DNA from: Bradyrhizobium zhanjiangense
GTDB taxonomy: Bacteria; Pseudomonadota; Alphaproteobacteria; Rhizobiales; Xanthobacteraceae
Length of the DNA stretch: 64,000 bases
Assembly: GCF_004114935.1 (NCBI RefSeq)
Contig: NZ_CP022221.1
Location: 6,779,001-6,843,000, forward strand
Direction: 5' to 3'
The notes under the pieces are model-generated. The model made no database searches. It was not told the DNA's origin and saw only the letters and a list, made by a program, of their open reading frames with translations. Below are positions 17,952 to 26,833 of this stretch, one piece after another. A program made the translations under genes and the position numbers. Position 1 is the stretch's first letter. Each line of letters starts with the position of its first letter.

Positions 17952-19103
17952 TCAGGCCTTGATCGGGGCGACGTCGATCCAGCGCCGCTCCTTCCAGCTC
18001 TTCAGCGCGCATTCGGCGAGCTGCACGCCCTTGGCGCCTTCGAGCAGCGTGAACTTATAGGGCGCATCCTCGTAGACGTGACGGATGAACATCTCCCACT
18101 GCTCTTTGAAACCGTTGTCGTAGGAGACGTTGTCGGGCATCTTCTGCCAGTCGCCGTAGAAATCGTGCAGCCGCTTCTCGTCGGGATTCCACACCGGACG
18201 GGGCGTCGCCTGCCGCGCCTGGATCATGCAGTCGGTGAGCCCTGCGACCGCCGAGCCCAGCGTGCCGTCGACCTGAAAGGTGACGAGGTCGTCGCGATAG
18301 ACCCGCGTTACCCAGGACATGTTGATGTGGGCGATGACACCGCCCTTGAGCTGGAACGTCGCGTAAGCCGAGTCGTCCGCGGTCGCCTTGTATTTCTTGC
18401 CCTGCTCGTCGTAGCGCTCGGGAATATCGGTGTTGCCGATGCAGCTCACGCTCTCGACTTCTCCGAACAGGTTGTCGAGCACATAGCGCCAGTGGCAGAC
18501 CATATCCAAAATGATGCCGCCGCCGTCCTCGTCGCGGTAGTTCCAGGACGGCCGCTGCGCCTCCTGCCAGCCGCCTTCGAACACCCAATAGCCGAACTCG
18601 CCGCGCACCGAGAGGATGCGGCCGAAGAAGCCGGAGTCGCGCAGGAAGGCGATCTTCTTCAGGCCGGGCAGGAACAGCTTGTCCTGCACCGTACCGTGCT
18701 TGACGCCCTTGGCATTGGCGAGCTTCACGACCTCGACAGCCTCCTCGAAATTCGTCGCGATCGGCTTCTCGCAATAGACGTGCTTGCCGGTATTGATCGC
18801 CTGGGTCAAAAGACCAGGGCGCGCCTGCGTGGTCGCGGCGTCGAAGAACATGGTGTCGTTCTTATCGGCGAGCGCGGCATCCAGATCAGTGGTCCAGCGC
18901 GTGATGTTGTAGCGCGTGGCGAGCGCTTCGACCTTCTCGGCGCTGCGGCCGACCAGGATCGGATCGGGCATGACGCGGTCGCCGTTCTTCAAGCGGACGC
19001 CGCCCTGCTCGCGGATCGCGACGATCGAGCGGATCAGATGCTGGTTGAGCCCCATGCGGCCGGTGATGCCGTTCATGATGAGGCCGAGGCGCTGGGTGGT
19101 CAT
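17952..19103 (-). CDS. Gfo/Idh/MocA-family oxidoreductase
   Basis: A 383-residue NAD(P)-dependent dehydrogenase. The N-terminal Rossmann fold carries LIMNGITGRMGLNQHL, and the family signature is the lysine in GKHVYCEKPIATN. Members oxidise sugars, inositols or related alcohols, often at C3. It overlaps the enolase-superfamily gene by ATGA at its start and is followed by a family A repeat before the DUF993 gene. In context it probably catalyses an oxidation step of the operon's pathway. The substrate is unknown. Confidence 0.88.
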   Translation of the reverse strand: MTTQRLGLIMNGITGRMGLNQHLIRSIVAIREQGGVRLKNGDRVMPDPILVGRSAEKVEALATRYNITRWTTDLDAALADKNDTMFFDAATTQARPGLLTQAINTGKHVYCEKPIATNFEEAVEVVKLANAKGVKHGTVQDKLFLPGLKKIAFLRDSGFFGRILSVRGEFGYWVFEGGWQEAQRPSWNYRDEDGGGIILDMVCHWRYVLDNLFGEVESVSCIGNTDIPERYDEQGKKYKATADDSAYATFQLKGGVIAHINMSWVTRVYRDDLVTFQVDGTLGSAVAGLTDCMIQARQATPRPVWNPDEKRLHDFYGDWQKMPDNVSYDNGFKEQWEMFIRHVYEDAPYKFTLLEGAKGVQLAECALKSWKERRWIDVAPIKA

Positions 19104-20497
19104 GACAATTGCTCCTGAAGTGATTTTGGCTGTTCGAACGGGCGGAGCGCCGACCAGTCCGGATGGACCGAGGTGGCGAAGCCCGCAGCATGAAGCGATC
19201 CCGTCAGGAGATCGCCGTCGTGAATGGACAGCCGGATGCCCTGTCCGGCATCGACGTAGAGATCGGGATGCGCGGCCGCAAAGGCCTGCGCTTCAGCGGC
19301 GGGCATGTCGCCAAAACCGTCGACATAGTGATGGCCGTTCCGCTCCGCGTGGGTGACGCCGATCAGGGCGCCGAGCGCGAGGTCCTGCTGCACGGCAAGG
19401 CCTGCCTGACAGGTCAAATCCTCACCGGTCACGAAGAACGTCTCGCCTTCCGCGCTCCATTTCGTCGCCCGCGTGGCGTTGACGATGGACTTGTAGAGGC
19501 CCTTGCAGGATTTCGATGAGATGCCGCGATAGCCGAGCGCCCGCGCTGCCCGGAAGGCGTCATAGGAATCATCCGCTTCGTCGATGATGAAGCCACGTGT
19601 GGCCAGCGAGCCCAACGGCGACTGCCTTGTGATGTCGCGCGGCATCGGCTGCTCGACATAGAGCAGGCGCTTGGCGATCGGCCGCAACGCGGCGTCATGA
19701 TCGAGCCGAGCCATCAGCGCCTGCAGCGCGGCGAGATCGGCGTACTGCTCGTTGGCATCGAGCGTCACCTTGTAATCAAGTCCCAACGTCTCGAGCTCCT
19801 TGCCGATCCGCGCCAGCCGCGCCGCATCGACTGCGGGATCTCCCGAGAGCTTGAGCTTGAAATAGCGAGCACCGGCGTTCTCGCGGGGATCGGCAACACC
19901 GCCCTCACCTTCCACCGCATCATCAAGTCCGACGGTATGCCTGATGGCAACACGCTCCAGCCGCGTCCGGCCGGAGAGAAACGTCCTGATGTCCCTCTCG
20001 CTCAGGTCAGGCGACAGCCGCGCATCGATGCCCGCGATGTTAGCGGCCATCCCGTCGAAAAAGCTGGTCTCGGCAGCGCGCAGCAGCGCATCGAGGATCG
20101 CCTTGTCGATCTCGGCTGGACCGTAAGCCGCTGCAAGCGAGGGAATGTCCTTCTTCGCACAAGTCGCAACCTGCGCACCGATGCACGCGGCATGCAGATC
20201 GAACGCCGTCAGATATCCAGTCCGCGCCAGATAAAGACCGCGTGCGATCTGGAGCGAGCGACGCAGGCCATCGACCGTCTGCGCCGGCGACAGCTCCGGG
20301 CGCTTGTCGAACCACTTTGGCACCAGCAGTTCCGCACTGGCGCCAACTGCAACGCCCCTGCCCTCGACCTCGATCTCGGCCCGCACGAACAGCTGCGGCG
20401 TCGCGTTGATGGTAATCGCGCCAAAGCGGAACGGCCGCGCAAACTGCACGGGACGTTCGAAGAAGGCGATGTCTCGCAACTTCAGGCGCGGCGCCAT
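19100..20497 (-). CDS. Enolase-superfamily enzyme (mandelate racemase/muconate lactonising type)
   Basis: A 465-residue protein, longer than most of its family (about 370-400). The second-strand KxK motif is visible as YFKLKLSG. The three metal ligands are in VTLDANEQY, LYVEQPMP and FIIDEADDSYD, and a lysine follows in GISSKSCKGLYKS, giving the Lys/Lys arrangement of the muconate lactonising subgroup. Such enzymes abstract a proton next to a carboxylate (dehydration, epimerisation or cycloisomerisation), so the substrate is probably an acid. The ATG at 20497 is used because the frame upstream runs through an intergenic repeat. It is coupled to the Gfo/Idh gene by ATGA. Confidence 0.82.
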   Translation of the reverse strand: MAPRLKLRDIAFFERPVQFARPFRFGAITINATPQLFVRAEIEVEGRGVAVGASAELLVPKWFDKRPELSPAQTVDGLRRSLQIARGLYLARTGYLTAFDLHAACIGAQVATCAKKDIPSLAAAYGPAEIDKAILDALLRAAETSFFDGMAANIAGIDARLSPDLSERDIRTFLSGRTRLERVAIRHTVGLDDAVEGEGGVADPRENAGARYFKLKLSGDPAVDAARLARIGKELETLGLDYKVTLDANEQYADLAALQALMARLDHDAALRPIAKRLLYVEQPMPRDITRQSPLGSLATRGFIIDEADDSYDAFRAARALGYRGISSKSCKGLYKSIVNATRATKWSAEGETFFVTGEDLTCQAGLAVQQDLALGALIGVTHAERNGHHYVDGFGDMPAAEAQAFAAAHPDLYVDAGQGIRLSIHDGDLLTGSLHAAGFATSVHPDWSALRPFEQPKSLQEQLS

Positions 20498-20540
20498 GGT
20501 GCTACTTGGCTCCGGAGGTGTGGCCGCGGGCGCGGTGCAC

Positions 20541-20656
20541 CTCTCCCGCTTGCGGGAGAGGTCGGCGCGCAGCGCCGGGTGAGGGTTCTCTCCTCTTGGG
20601 CGTTTCCCGCTGCGGAGACACCCTCTCCCCAACCCCCCCCCGCAGGCGGGGGAGGG
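20541..20656. repeat. Intergenic palindromic repeat, family D
   Basis: CTCTCCCGCTTGCGGGAGAG followed by GTCGGCGCGCAGCGCCGGGTGAGG and, after a spacer, a second GC-rich hairpin CCCCCGCAGGCGGGGG. Related copies occur at 27761-27906, 32159-32272, 41827-41905 and 51905-52047. This one sits inside the operon between the ABC ATPase and enolase-superfamily genes. Confidence 0.88.
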
Positions 20657-20701
20657 AGCGCACCGTCGCCGCGGTTGCAGCCGGACTCAATCGCATTGCC
20701 C

Positions 20702-21550
20702 TTAGTCCAATGCACCTTGTGAGAAGAAATGCTTGCGGATGCGCTGCACGAGCTCGGTGAAAACAGGATCGGCCATCACGTCGAGCGAGCGCGGGCGCGG
20801 CAGCGGCACGTCGTAGATCGCGGCGACCGCTCCGGGGCGCTCGGTCATGACCAGCACGCGATCGGCGAGGAACACGGCCTCCGGAATCGAATGCGTGATC
20901 AACAGCACCGTTTTCTTGGTCTCGCGCTGGATCCGCATCAATTCGACATTCATACGTTCGCGCGTCAGCGCATCGAGCGCGCCGAACGGCTCATCCATCA
21001 GCATGATCTTGGGATCGTGCACCAGCGCGCGGCAGATCGAGGCGCGCTGCTGCATGCCGCCGGAGAGCTGCCAAGGCAGCTTCTTCTCGAAGCCTTCGAG
21101 CCCGACCAGCTTCAGCAGCGACTTGGCGCGATCGAGATATTGCTGCCGCGGCAGCCGCTTCATGTCGATCGGCAGCATCACGTTGTTGAGGATGTTGCGC
21201 CAGGGCAGCAGCAACGCGTTCTGGAACACGATGCCGACATTGCCGTGCGGCTTCGTCACCTTCTCGCCCTCGACCAGGACCTCGCCCGTGGTCGGCGGCA
21301 GCAATCCCGAGATCAGCTTGAGCAGCGTGGACTTGCCGCAGCCGCTTGGGCCGACCACGACGAAGAACTCGCCGTCGTTGATGTGGAAATCGAGCGGCCG
21401 TAGCGACGGCACATCGCCGTCGCGCGTCCGGTAGGTTTTTGACACGCCGGACAGCTTGATGCCCGACGCATCGCCGGCAGCCCGGTCGCTCACCAGTCTC
21501 AGATGCGCGGCCGGCTGCACGGTTTCGCTCATTACGGTCGCTGATTTCAC
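20702..21550 (-). CDS. ABC transporter ATP-binding protein (nitrate/sulfonate/taurine type)
   Basis: A 282-residue ATPase driving import. Walker A is VGPSGCGKSTLL, the signature LSGGMQQRASICRAL, and Walker B KIMLMDEPFGALD, with the switch histidine in LLITHSI. It belongs to the SsuB/TauB/NrtD group. The GTG start overlaps the binding-protein stop as GTGA; an ATG at 21532 is an alternative but lacks a ribosome-binding site. With the binding protein and permease genes upstream it makes a complete importer feeding the enzymes encoded downstream. Confidence 0.92.
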   Translation of the reverse strand: MKSATVMSETVQPAAHLRLVSDRAAGDASGIKLSGVSKTYRTRDGDVPSLRPLDFHINDGEFFVVVGPSGCGKSTLLKLISGLLPPTTGEVLVEGEKVTKPHGNVGIVFQNALLLPWRNILNNVMLPIDMKRLPRQQYLDRAKSLLKLVGLEGFEKKLPWQLSGGMQQRASICRALVHDPKIMLMDEPFGALDALTRERMNVELMRIQRETKKTVLLITHSIPEAVFLADRVLVMTERPGAVAAIYDVPLPRPRSLDVMADPVFTELVQRIRKHFFSQGALD

Positions 21551-22539
21551 GAGCCACTCTTCGGCAGATAATCGTTGGTGTAGAACGCCTTCGGGTTCTC
21601 CTTGGCCTTGGCGTCGAGGCCGCCATATTCGACCAGCAGATTGACGGTCTCGCTCATGTTCTGGTCAGTCACCTGGAACGGCCGCTTGCTCTTGGTCTCC
21701 GCGGTCCGGTAGAGCGGGATGGTCAGCTCAAAACCCTGGGTCAGCGTATCGATCTTGCCGCCCTTCGGGTTGGCATCGAGGATCGACTGCGCCGCGGCCT
21801 TCGGCTCCTTCTCGGCGGCTTCGACCGCCTTGGTCGTCGCCGACATGAAGCGGCGGACCAGATCGGCATTGGCCTTCACATAGTCGGTGTTGGCGATGAT
21901 GCCTGACGAAACCATGTTGATGCCGTAATCGGCGAACTTGATCGGATAGACGTCCTTGCCGGTGGCGTCCTTGATCTTCATCGACTGGTCCATGACGTAG
22001 CCGAGCAGGAGATCAGCCTGGCCATTGATGACGGCGTTGAGCTTGGTCTGGCCATCTCCGGCGACTGTTTTGAAGTCGCTCTCCTTCAGGCCGGTCTTCT
22101 TCAGGAACAGCGGCCAGATCTGGGTCATGGAATCGGCCGGCGTGATCGCCACCGTCTTGCCCTTGATGTCCTCCGGCTTCCTAATGTTCTTGTCGACGAA
22201 GCCCATCGCGGACATCGGGCTGGTCTGGAGCAGCACGCCGGTCGCAACCACCGGCGCGCCCTTGATCGCGGCGCGCATCATGGTGGGAACGTCGACATAA
22301 CCAAAATCCGCAGTCTTGGCGGCGACGGCTTGCGTTGTCGCAGCCGAGCCGCGGCCTTCCTGGATCTCGAGATCGATGCCCTCGGCCGCGTAGATGCCCT
22401 TGGCCTTGCCGTAATAGAACGGCGCGTGCTCGCCATAGACGTACCAGTTCAGCATCAGCACGACCTTGTCGGCCGCCTGCGCCGGCATCGCCGCAAGCAC
22501 CATCAGCGCCGCCGAGACGATTCCTATCCACCGCTTCAT
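21547..22539 (-). CDS. ABC transporter substrate-binding protein (NMT1/ThiY-like)
   Basis: A 330-residue periplasmic protein. A signal peptide (about residues 1-23, ending MPAQAA) is followed by an NMT1/THI5-like fold with LNWYVYGEHAPFYYGKAKGIYAAEGIDLEI, the pattern shared by binding proteins for hydroxymethylpyrimidine, taurine and similar ligands. The ATG at 22539 has GGGAGAG 5 bases upstream. It overlaps the ATPase start. The ligand cannot be told; the downstream enzymes suggest a polyol, sugar acid or heterocycle. Confidence 0.9.
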   Translation of the reverse strand: MKRWIGIVSAALMVLAAMPAQAADKVVLMLNWYVYGEHAPFYYGKAKGIYAAEGIDLEIQEGRGSAATTQAVAAKTADFGYVDVPTMMRAAIKGAPVVATGVLLQTSPMSAMGFVDKNIRKPEDIKGKTVAITPADSMTQIWPLFLKKTGLKESDFKTVAGDGQTKLNAVINGQADLLLGYVMDQSMKIKDATGKDVYPIKFADYGINMVSSGIIANTDYVKANADLVRRFMSATTKAVEAAEKEPKAAAQSILDANPKGGKIDTLTQGFELTIPLYRTAETKSKRPFQVTDQNMSETVNLLVEYGGLDAKAKENPKAFYTNDYLPKSGS

Positions 22540-22613
22540 TGTCACTCTCCCTTGCCCTTATTGCGTCGACCGTTGGCGGCCGCTCGTTGCTTCACTTCAG
22601 CGCCTGAAAATAC

Positions 22614-23423
22614 TTAAGAGGCGAAAATCACGTCTTCGCGCTGGCTGACATGCCAGGGGATGATCAGCTTCTCGATGCGGTCCACGATCCAGAACAGGAC
22701 CACGCCGAGCAGCGCCAGGATCACGAGGGCCGCAAACATCGTCGGCAGATCGAAGGTGCCGATCGAGCGCTGCATCACGTAGCCGATGCCGGAATTGGAG
22801 CCGACGAACTCGCCGACGACGGCGCCGACCACGGCAAGGGTCACCGAGACTTTGAGACCGGAGAAGATCGCCGGCAGCGCATGCGGCAGGTTCACCGCGC
22901 GGAACACCTGAAAGCGGCTGCCCTGCATGGCGCGGGCGAGATCGACCATGTCAGGATCGACCGACTTGAAGCCCTGCACGGCCGACACCACCACAGGAAA
23001 GAAGCCGAGCAGGAAGGCCGAGATCACCTTCGGGATGATGCCGAAGCCGAACCACACCACGAACAGCGGCGCGATCGCGATCTTCGGCACGGACTGCGAG
23101 AACACCAGCAGCGGATAAACGTAGCTCTCCACCGTCTTCGACCCCGCGATCAGCATGGCGACGGGAATTCCGAACAGCGCCGACAGCAGGAAGCCGCAGA
23201 CGGTCGCATAAGTGGTCGGCCACGACTGGCGCAAGAGCTCCGGCCATTCAGTGCGCAGCACCGCGACGACATCGGCCGGCGACGGGATCTGGTAGGCGGG
23301 AATCTTGAACAGCCGGATTGCGAGATCCCAGGCGACCACGATGAAGACCAGGAACAAGAACGGCCGAACCCAGGCCGCATTCAGCATCTTGGACACCGCA
23401 CTCTGCGGCTTCAACTCAGCCAC
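22614..23423 (-). CDS. ABC transporter permease (SsuC/TauC type)
   Basis: A 269-residue inner-membrane permease with about six transmembrane segments and the EAA-type loop DLARAMQGSRFQVFRAVNLPHALPAIFSGLKV. The start is GTG with GGGAG upstream. It is the first gene of the operon; a predicted sigma-70 promoter lies about 40-65 bp upstream. It works with the adjacent binding protein and ATPase. Confidence 0.92.
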   Translation of the reverse strand: MAELKPQSAVSKMLNAAWVRPFLFLVFIVVAWDLAIRLFKIPAYQIPSPADVVAVLRTEWPELLRQSWPTTYATVCGFLLSALFGIPVAMLIAGSKTVESYVYPLLVFSQSVPKIAIAPLFVVWFGFGIIPKVISAFLLGFFPVVVSAVQGFKSVDPDMVDLARAMQGSRFQVFRAVNLPHALPAIFSGLKVSVTLAVVGAVVGEFVGSNSGIGYVMQRSIGTFDLPTMFAALVILALLGVVLFWIVDRIEKLIIPWHVSQREDVIFAS

Positions 23424-23458
23424 GTCTCACTCCCGGCATTCTTCTTCGTTACGGGGAG

Positions 23459-23487
23459 AAATTAACCCGTTGGATAAATACTGTCCA
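23459..23487 (-). promoter_or_regulatory. Predicted sigma-70 promoter of the DUF993 catabolic operon
   Basis: On the minus strand, TGGACA and TAATTT are separated by 17 bp, a fair match to -35/-10 elements. The predicted start lies about 30 bases before the permease gene. The rest of the 485-bp gap up to the TetR gene (23424-23908) holds this promoter and two intergenic repeats; no gene is seen in it. Confidence 0.4.
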
Positions 23488-23559
23488 GCCCTTTCCCTGT
23501 GACGTTTTGCGGCGGGTTCCGGGCGTTTGGGATCATGCAGCTCGCCAAACCAGCAGTGT

Positions 23560-23681
23560 CGTCCCGGCGAAGGCGGAACCCATAGCCACAGGGGGAAATT
23601 TGGCGAAGGCTGGTCGTTCGGGATTGGCACTAAACACAGCCGAGAGTTCACGCGGTATGGGTCCCGGCCTTCGCCGGGACG
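23560..23681. repeat. Intergenic palindromic repeat, family B
   Basis: Arms CGTCCCGGCGAAGGC and GCCTTCGCCGGGACG flank a spacer of about 90 bp. A diverged relative is at 45591-45697. Confidence 0.88.
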
Positions 23682-23715
23682 ACGATGAGGAGGCATATTC
23701 GCGCCGCACTCTCGG

Positions 23716-23858
23716 TGTCATTCCCCGCCACCGGGTCTCGCCTTCGGCGAGCCCGATGACAGGCTCCGGCGGGGAATCCAGTACGCCGCGGCTTATGGGT
23801 TCAATCTCAACCGCCTCTGGAATACGGGATTGCCCGCCTGCGCGGGCAATGACGGCGG
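23716..23858. repeat. Intergenic palindromic repeat, family C
   Basis: TTCCCCGCC.../...GGCGGGGAATCCAGTACGCC followed by TTGCCCGCCTGCGCGGGCAA and ATGACGGCGGA. A related copy is at 53054-53160. Confidence 0.85.
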
Positions 23859-23908
23859 AGATTGAGGAAACAGCTGGCGCGACGTCGACCAGCGCGCGAA
23901 CCGCAGCG

Positions 23909-24646
23909 CTAAACCGTCTGCACCACGCTCGCGCGCGACTTCGGCGCCTTGGCGAGCTCGAACAGCGCGGCGGACTGCCCCGTCAGGGCGGCGAGCACGA
24001 GGCCGACCATGTGCGCGAGGCGCTCGTCCTTGGCGTCCTTGGCGAGCAGATCGCGGCCGAAGATCACGCTGAGCGTCGCCGAGTTGGAGAGGTAGAAGAA
24101 GCAGAGTCCCGCGATCGAGATGTAGAGCTGCACCGGATCGACCGCGACCTGGAAATCGCCACTGTCGACGCCGCGCCGCACCACGGTGCGGATCATCTCG
24201 ACGAAGGGCGAGTGCATCGACTTGACCTTGGTCGAGCGCTTCAGGTGCTTTGCGCGCGCGAGGTTCTCGGTCTGCAGCAGCGACAGGAATTCGGGATTGC
24301 GCAGGAAGTAATTCCAGGTGAACTCGATCAGGCGGCGGATGGCCTCGGGCGGGTCGAGATGTTCGAGGTCGAGCCCCCGCTCCTCGCTGCGGATCTTGTC
24401 ATAGGCGCCTTCGAGCACGGTGAGATAGAGCTCGTCCTTGTTGCCGACGTGATAGTACAGCATGCGCTTGTTGGCGCCGGCCTTGGCGGCGATGCGGTCG
24501 ACGCGCGCGCCGGCGAGGCCATGGGCGGAGAATTCCTGCTTGGCGGCTTCGAGAATGCGCAGCCGCATCCCCTCAGGGTCGCGCTGCCATTTCAGAGTTC
24601 GCTTTGCCTTCAAACCGGTTGCTCGCTGGGTGCTGCCGGTATGCAT
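23909..24646 (-). CDS. TetR-family regulator (RutR-like C-terminal domain)
   Basis: A 245-residue regulator. The helix-turn-helix region contains RLRILEAAKQEFSAHGLAGARVDRIAAKAGANKRMLYYHVGNKDELY. The C-terminal part (pattern YFLRNPEFLSLLQTENL and ISIAGLCFFYLSNSATLSVIFG) resembles the RutR/YcdC group that senses pyrimidines and similar small molecules. The ATG at 24646 is chosen because the frame upstream enters an intergenic repeat. It lies upstream of the ABC/DUF993 operon on the same strand, so it may control it; this is inferred from position. Confidence 0.82.
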   Translation of the reverse strand: MHTGSTQRATGLKAKRTLKWQRDPEGMRLRILEAAKQEFSAHGLAGARVDRIAAKAGANKRMLYYHVGNKDELYLTVLEGAYDKIRSEERGLDLEHLDPPEAIRRLIEFTWNYFLRNPEFLSLLQTENLARAKHLKRSTKVKSMHSPFVEMIRTVVRRGVDSGDFQVAVDPVQLYISIAGLCFFYLSNSATLSVIFGRDLLAKDAKDERLAHMVGLVLAALTGQSAALFELAKAPKSRASVVQTV

Positions 24647-24676
24647 GTAACACGCGGCCGGGCCGCCGCATAGTTT

Positions 24677-24839
24677 CGTCATTGCGAGGGCGACGGCGGA
24701 AGCTAAGCAGGCAGCTTCGTAGGGTGGGCAAAGGCGCGTTTGCGCCGTGCCCACGTCTTTCATCAAGTCGCCAAAACGTGGGCACGCTCCGCTTTGCCCA
24801 CCCTACGGGAGTCTTCGTCGCATCCGCACAATGACGACG
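24677..24839. repeat. Composite nested repeat (family E inside family A-like arms)
   Basis: An inner inverted repeat with 15-bp arms (GTAGGGTGGGCAAAG and CTTTGCCCACCCTAC, 24719-24806) contains a further hairpin GGCGCGTTTGCGCC. It is flanked by CGTCATTGCGAG-like and CAATGACG-like ends of family A. It fills most of the gap between the TetR and VOC genes. Confidence 0.8.
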
Positions 24840-24853
24840 GAAAGACCGGCTCC

Positions 24854-25702
24854 CTACTCCACCGGCTTCGGCGAGCGCTCCAGCAGCACGGTCTGGATGC
24901 CGCAGGTGCCGTTCCGCACTGTCATCACCCTCGTGCCCGGCTTGCGGCCGTTGCGGACCTCCGAGACGTCGAGGCCGCCAGCGATGAGGCGGGCGCGGCT
25001 GGCGTCGATGTCGGCGACGCGCCAGCTCAGGCCCCAGAGCCGGTCGTGCGCGGGATCGCCGCCCGCCACCGGGCGGCGCACCACCTCGACGATGAGATCG
25101 CCGCAGCGGAAGAACATCAGCTGGCCCCAATCCTGGTGGGAGCGGTCGAGCGCAAGATCGAGCCCGAGCCGCGCGCCATAGAGCGCGGCGGCGCGCTCGG
25201 AATCCTCCGTCGTGATCACGACGTGATCGAGCGCGTCGATCGGTGCGATGTCGGTCGCGACCGACTTGGGCCGCTCATCGGCGAGCTCGAGGAAGAACAT
25301 GCGCACGCCGCGCGTGAGCTCCGTGGCGGCACGCGTGCGCTTCCAGTGCAGCACCGCATCGGATGCGGCATCGCTGCTTTCGACCTCCGCAACCGGATCC
25401 GGCCTCAACGCCACGCGCTCCAGCCGGCGGTGCATCTTGCTCATGTCTGCGACACGAAAGCACAGGCTGGCGAGCACGCCCTCCTGGTCGTCGAGCAGCG
25501 CGCGCATGCGGTCGGCACTGACGCTGAAGCCGCTCGGCGCCATCAATTCGATCGTCATGTTGTCGAGGGTGAACAGCACCCGGTCAGCGCCTTCGCCGGA
25601 ATTCTGCCAGGCCGGCGCGCGGGCGAGCAGCGTCTGATAGGCCGCCTTGGCCGCACCGATATCCCTGACCAGAGCGACGACGTGATCGAGGCCGGTGATC
25701 AT
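24854..25702 (-). CDS. VOC-superfamily (glyoxalase-like) protein
   Basis: A 282-residue protein with two related halves of the vicinal-oxygen-chelate fold: GLDHVVALVRDIGAAKAAYQTLL at the N-terminus and ALDHVVITTEDSERAAALYGARLGL at about residue 150. The family includes glyoxalases, extradiol dioxygenases and resistance proteins. Candidate metal ligands are the histidines of LDHVV. The start has GGGGGG close upstream. It stands alone and diverges from the PfkB kinase gene. The function is not known. Confidence 0.8.
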   Translation of the reverse strand: MITGLDHVVALVRDIGAAKAAYQTLLARAPAWQNSGEGADRVLFTLDNMTIELMAPSGFSVSADRMRALLDDQEGVLASLCFRVADMSKMHRRLERVALRPDPVAEVESSDAASDAVLHWKRTRAATELTRGVRMFFLELADERPKSVATDIAPIDALDHVVITTEDSERAAALYGARLGLDLALDRSHQDWGQLMFFRCGDLIVEVVRRPVAGGDPAHDRLWGLSWRVADIDASRARLIAGGLDVSEVRNGRKPGTRVMTVRNGTCGIQTVLLERSPKPVE

Positions 25703-25921
25703 CTTCCCCCCTTTTTGACCGCCCCTTGTCGACCCGGAACCAAGGCCGAAAAACGGCGTTTGTCCGGGCTTGGCATTTCCCTGTCATGGTCGTATTCCCC
25801 CACCATGCTGACCTCAAGCGCTTCGGGCGGCAGTCTTGCGAATATTTTCAGCGATCCCTCGGCGGAACCGGTGTTAGAGTAGGCGTGCCGGCCGGGACCA
25901 CAAGCGCATCACGGACAAGCA

Positions 25922-26815
25922 ATGCAGGCTCTCTTCATCGGACAGACCTATATCGACGTCGTCTTCATCACTGACCACATGCCGACCGGCGACGAGAAGC
26001 ACGTGGCTTCGGACTACGCGGTTTCCTTCGGCGGCAACGCGGTGACGGCGGCGTTCTGCTGCGCCAAGCTCGGCATCGTGCCCGATCTCATCGCCACCGC
26101 CGCCAATGACTGGCTGGGGCGGATGTTCCAGGACATGTGCGCAAAATACGCGATCTCGCTGCACGCGCGGAAGGTGAAGCAGTCCTCGCTCTCCTTCATC
26201 ATGCCCAAGGACGGCAAGCGTGCCATCGTCCGTTGCCGCGACGACGAGCACATCCATCCGTTCCCGATGCTCAATCTCGGTGGCTGCCGCGCGCTGCACG
26301 TCGACGGCCACCAGCCGGATGCGGCGATCCACTATGCCAAGGTGTGCCGCGAGGCCGGCATCTTAACCTCGCTCGACGGCGGCGGGCTGCGCACCAATAC
26401 CCACGAGCTGCTGGAATATATCGACGTCGCCATCGTCGCCGAGCGGCTGTGCGAGCAGATGGACCTGACGCCGGAGAAAATGCTCGATTACCTCAAGAGC
26501 CGCGGCTGCAAGATCGGCGGCGTCACCATGGGCGAGAAGGGCCTGTTCTGGTATGACGAGACCGGGACGGTGCAGGTGATGCCGGCGATGCCGATCCCGC
26601 GCGAGCGCGTGATCGACACCAACGGCGCCGGCGACGTCTTCCACGGCGCCTATGTCTATTCCTACCTCGCCCATCCCGGCAAAAGCTGGCGCGAGCATTT
26701 TGATTTTGCCCGCGCCGCATCGACCTACAAGATCCAGCGCCTCGGCAACGAGGCCGGCCTGCCGACGCTCGTCGACATCGCCAAGGTCAGGCACGAATTC
26801 GAGGTCAGGGTCTAG
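25922..26815 (+). CDS. PfkB-family carbohydrate kinase
   Basis: A 297-residue sugar or nucleoside kinase of the ribokinase fold. The substrate-binding N-terminus has SFGGNAVTAAFCCAKLG in place of the usual GGKGAN. The catalytic signature is VIDTNGAGDVFHGAYVYSYL, with the base aspartate in GAGD. It lies 18 bp upstream of a typical ribokinase gene on the same strand, so the two are almost certainly cotranscribed. The N-terminal deviation suggests a substrate different from ribose. Confidence 0.88.
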   Translation: MQALFIGQTYIDVVFITDHMPTGDEKHVASDYAVSFGGNAVTAAFCCAKLGIVPDLIATAANDWLGRMFQDMCAKYAISLHARKVKQSSLSFIMPKDGKRAIVRCRDDEHIHPFPMLNLGGCRALHVDGHQPDAAIHYAKVCREAGILTSLDGGGLRTNTHELLEYIDVAIVAERLCEQMDLTPEKMLDYLKSRGCKIGGVTMGEKGLFWYDETGTVQVMPAMPIPRERVIDTNGAGDVFHGAYVYSYLAHPGKSWREHFDFARAASTYKIQRLGNEAGLPTLVDIAKVRHEFEVRV

Positions 26816-26833
26816 CGTTCGGAAGGGTGTGTC

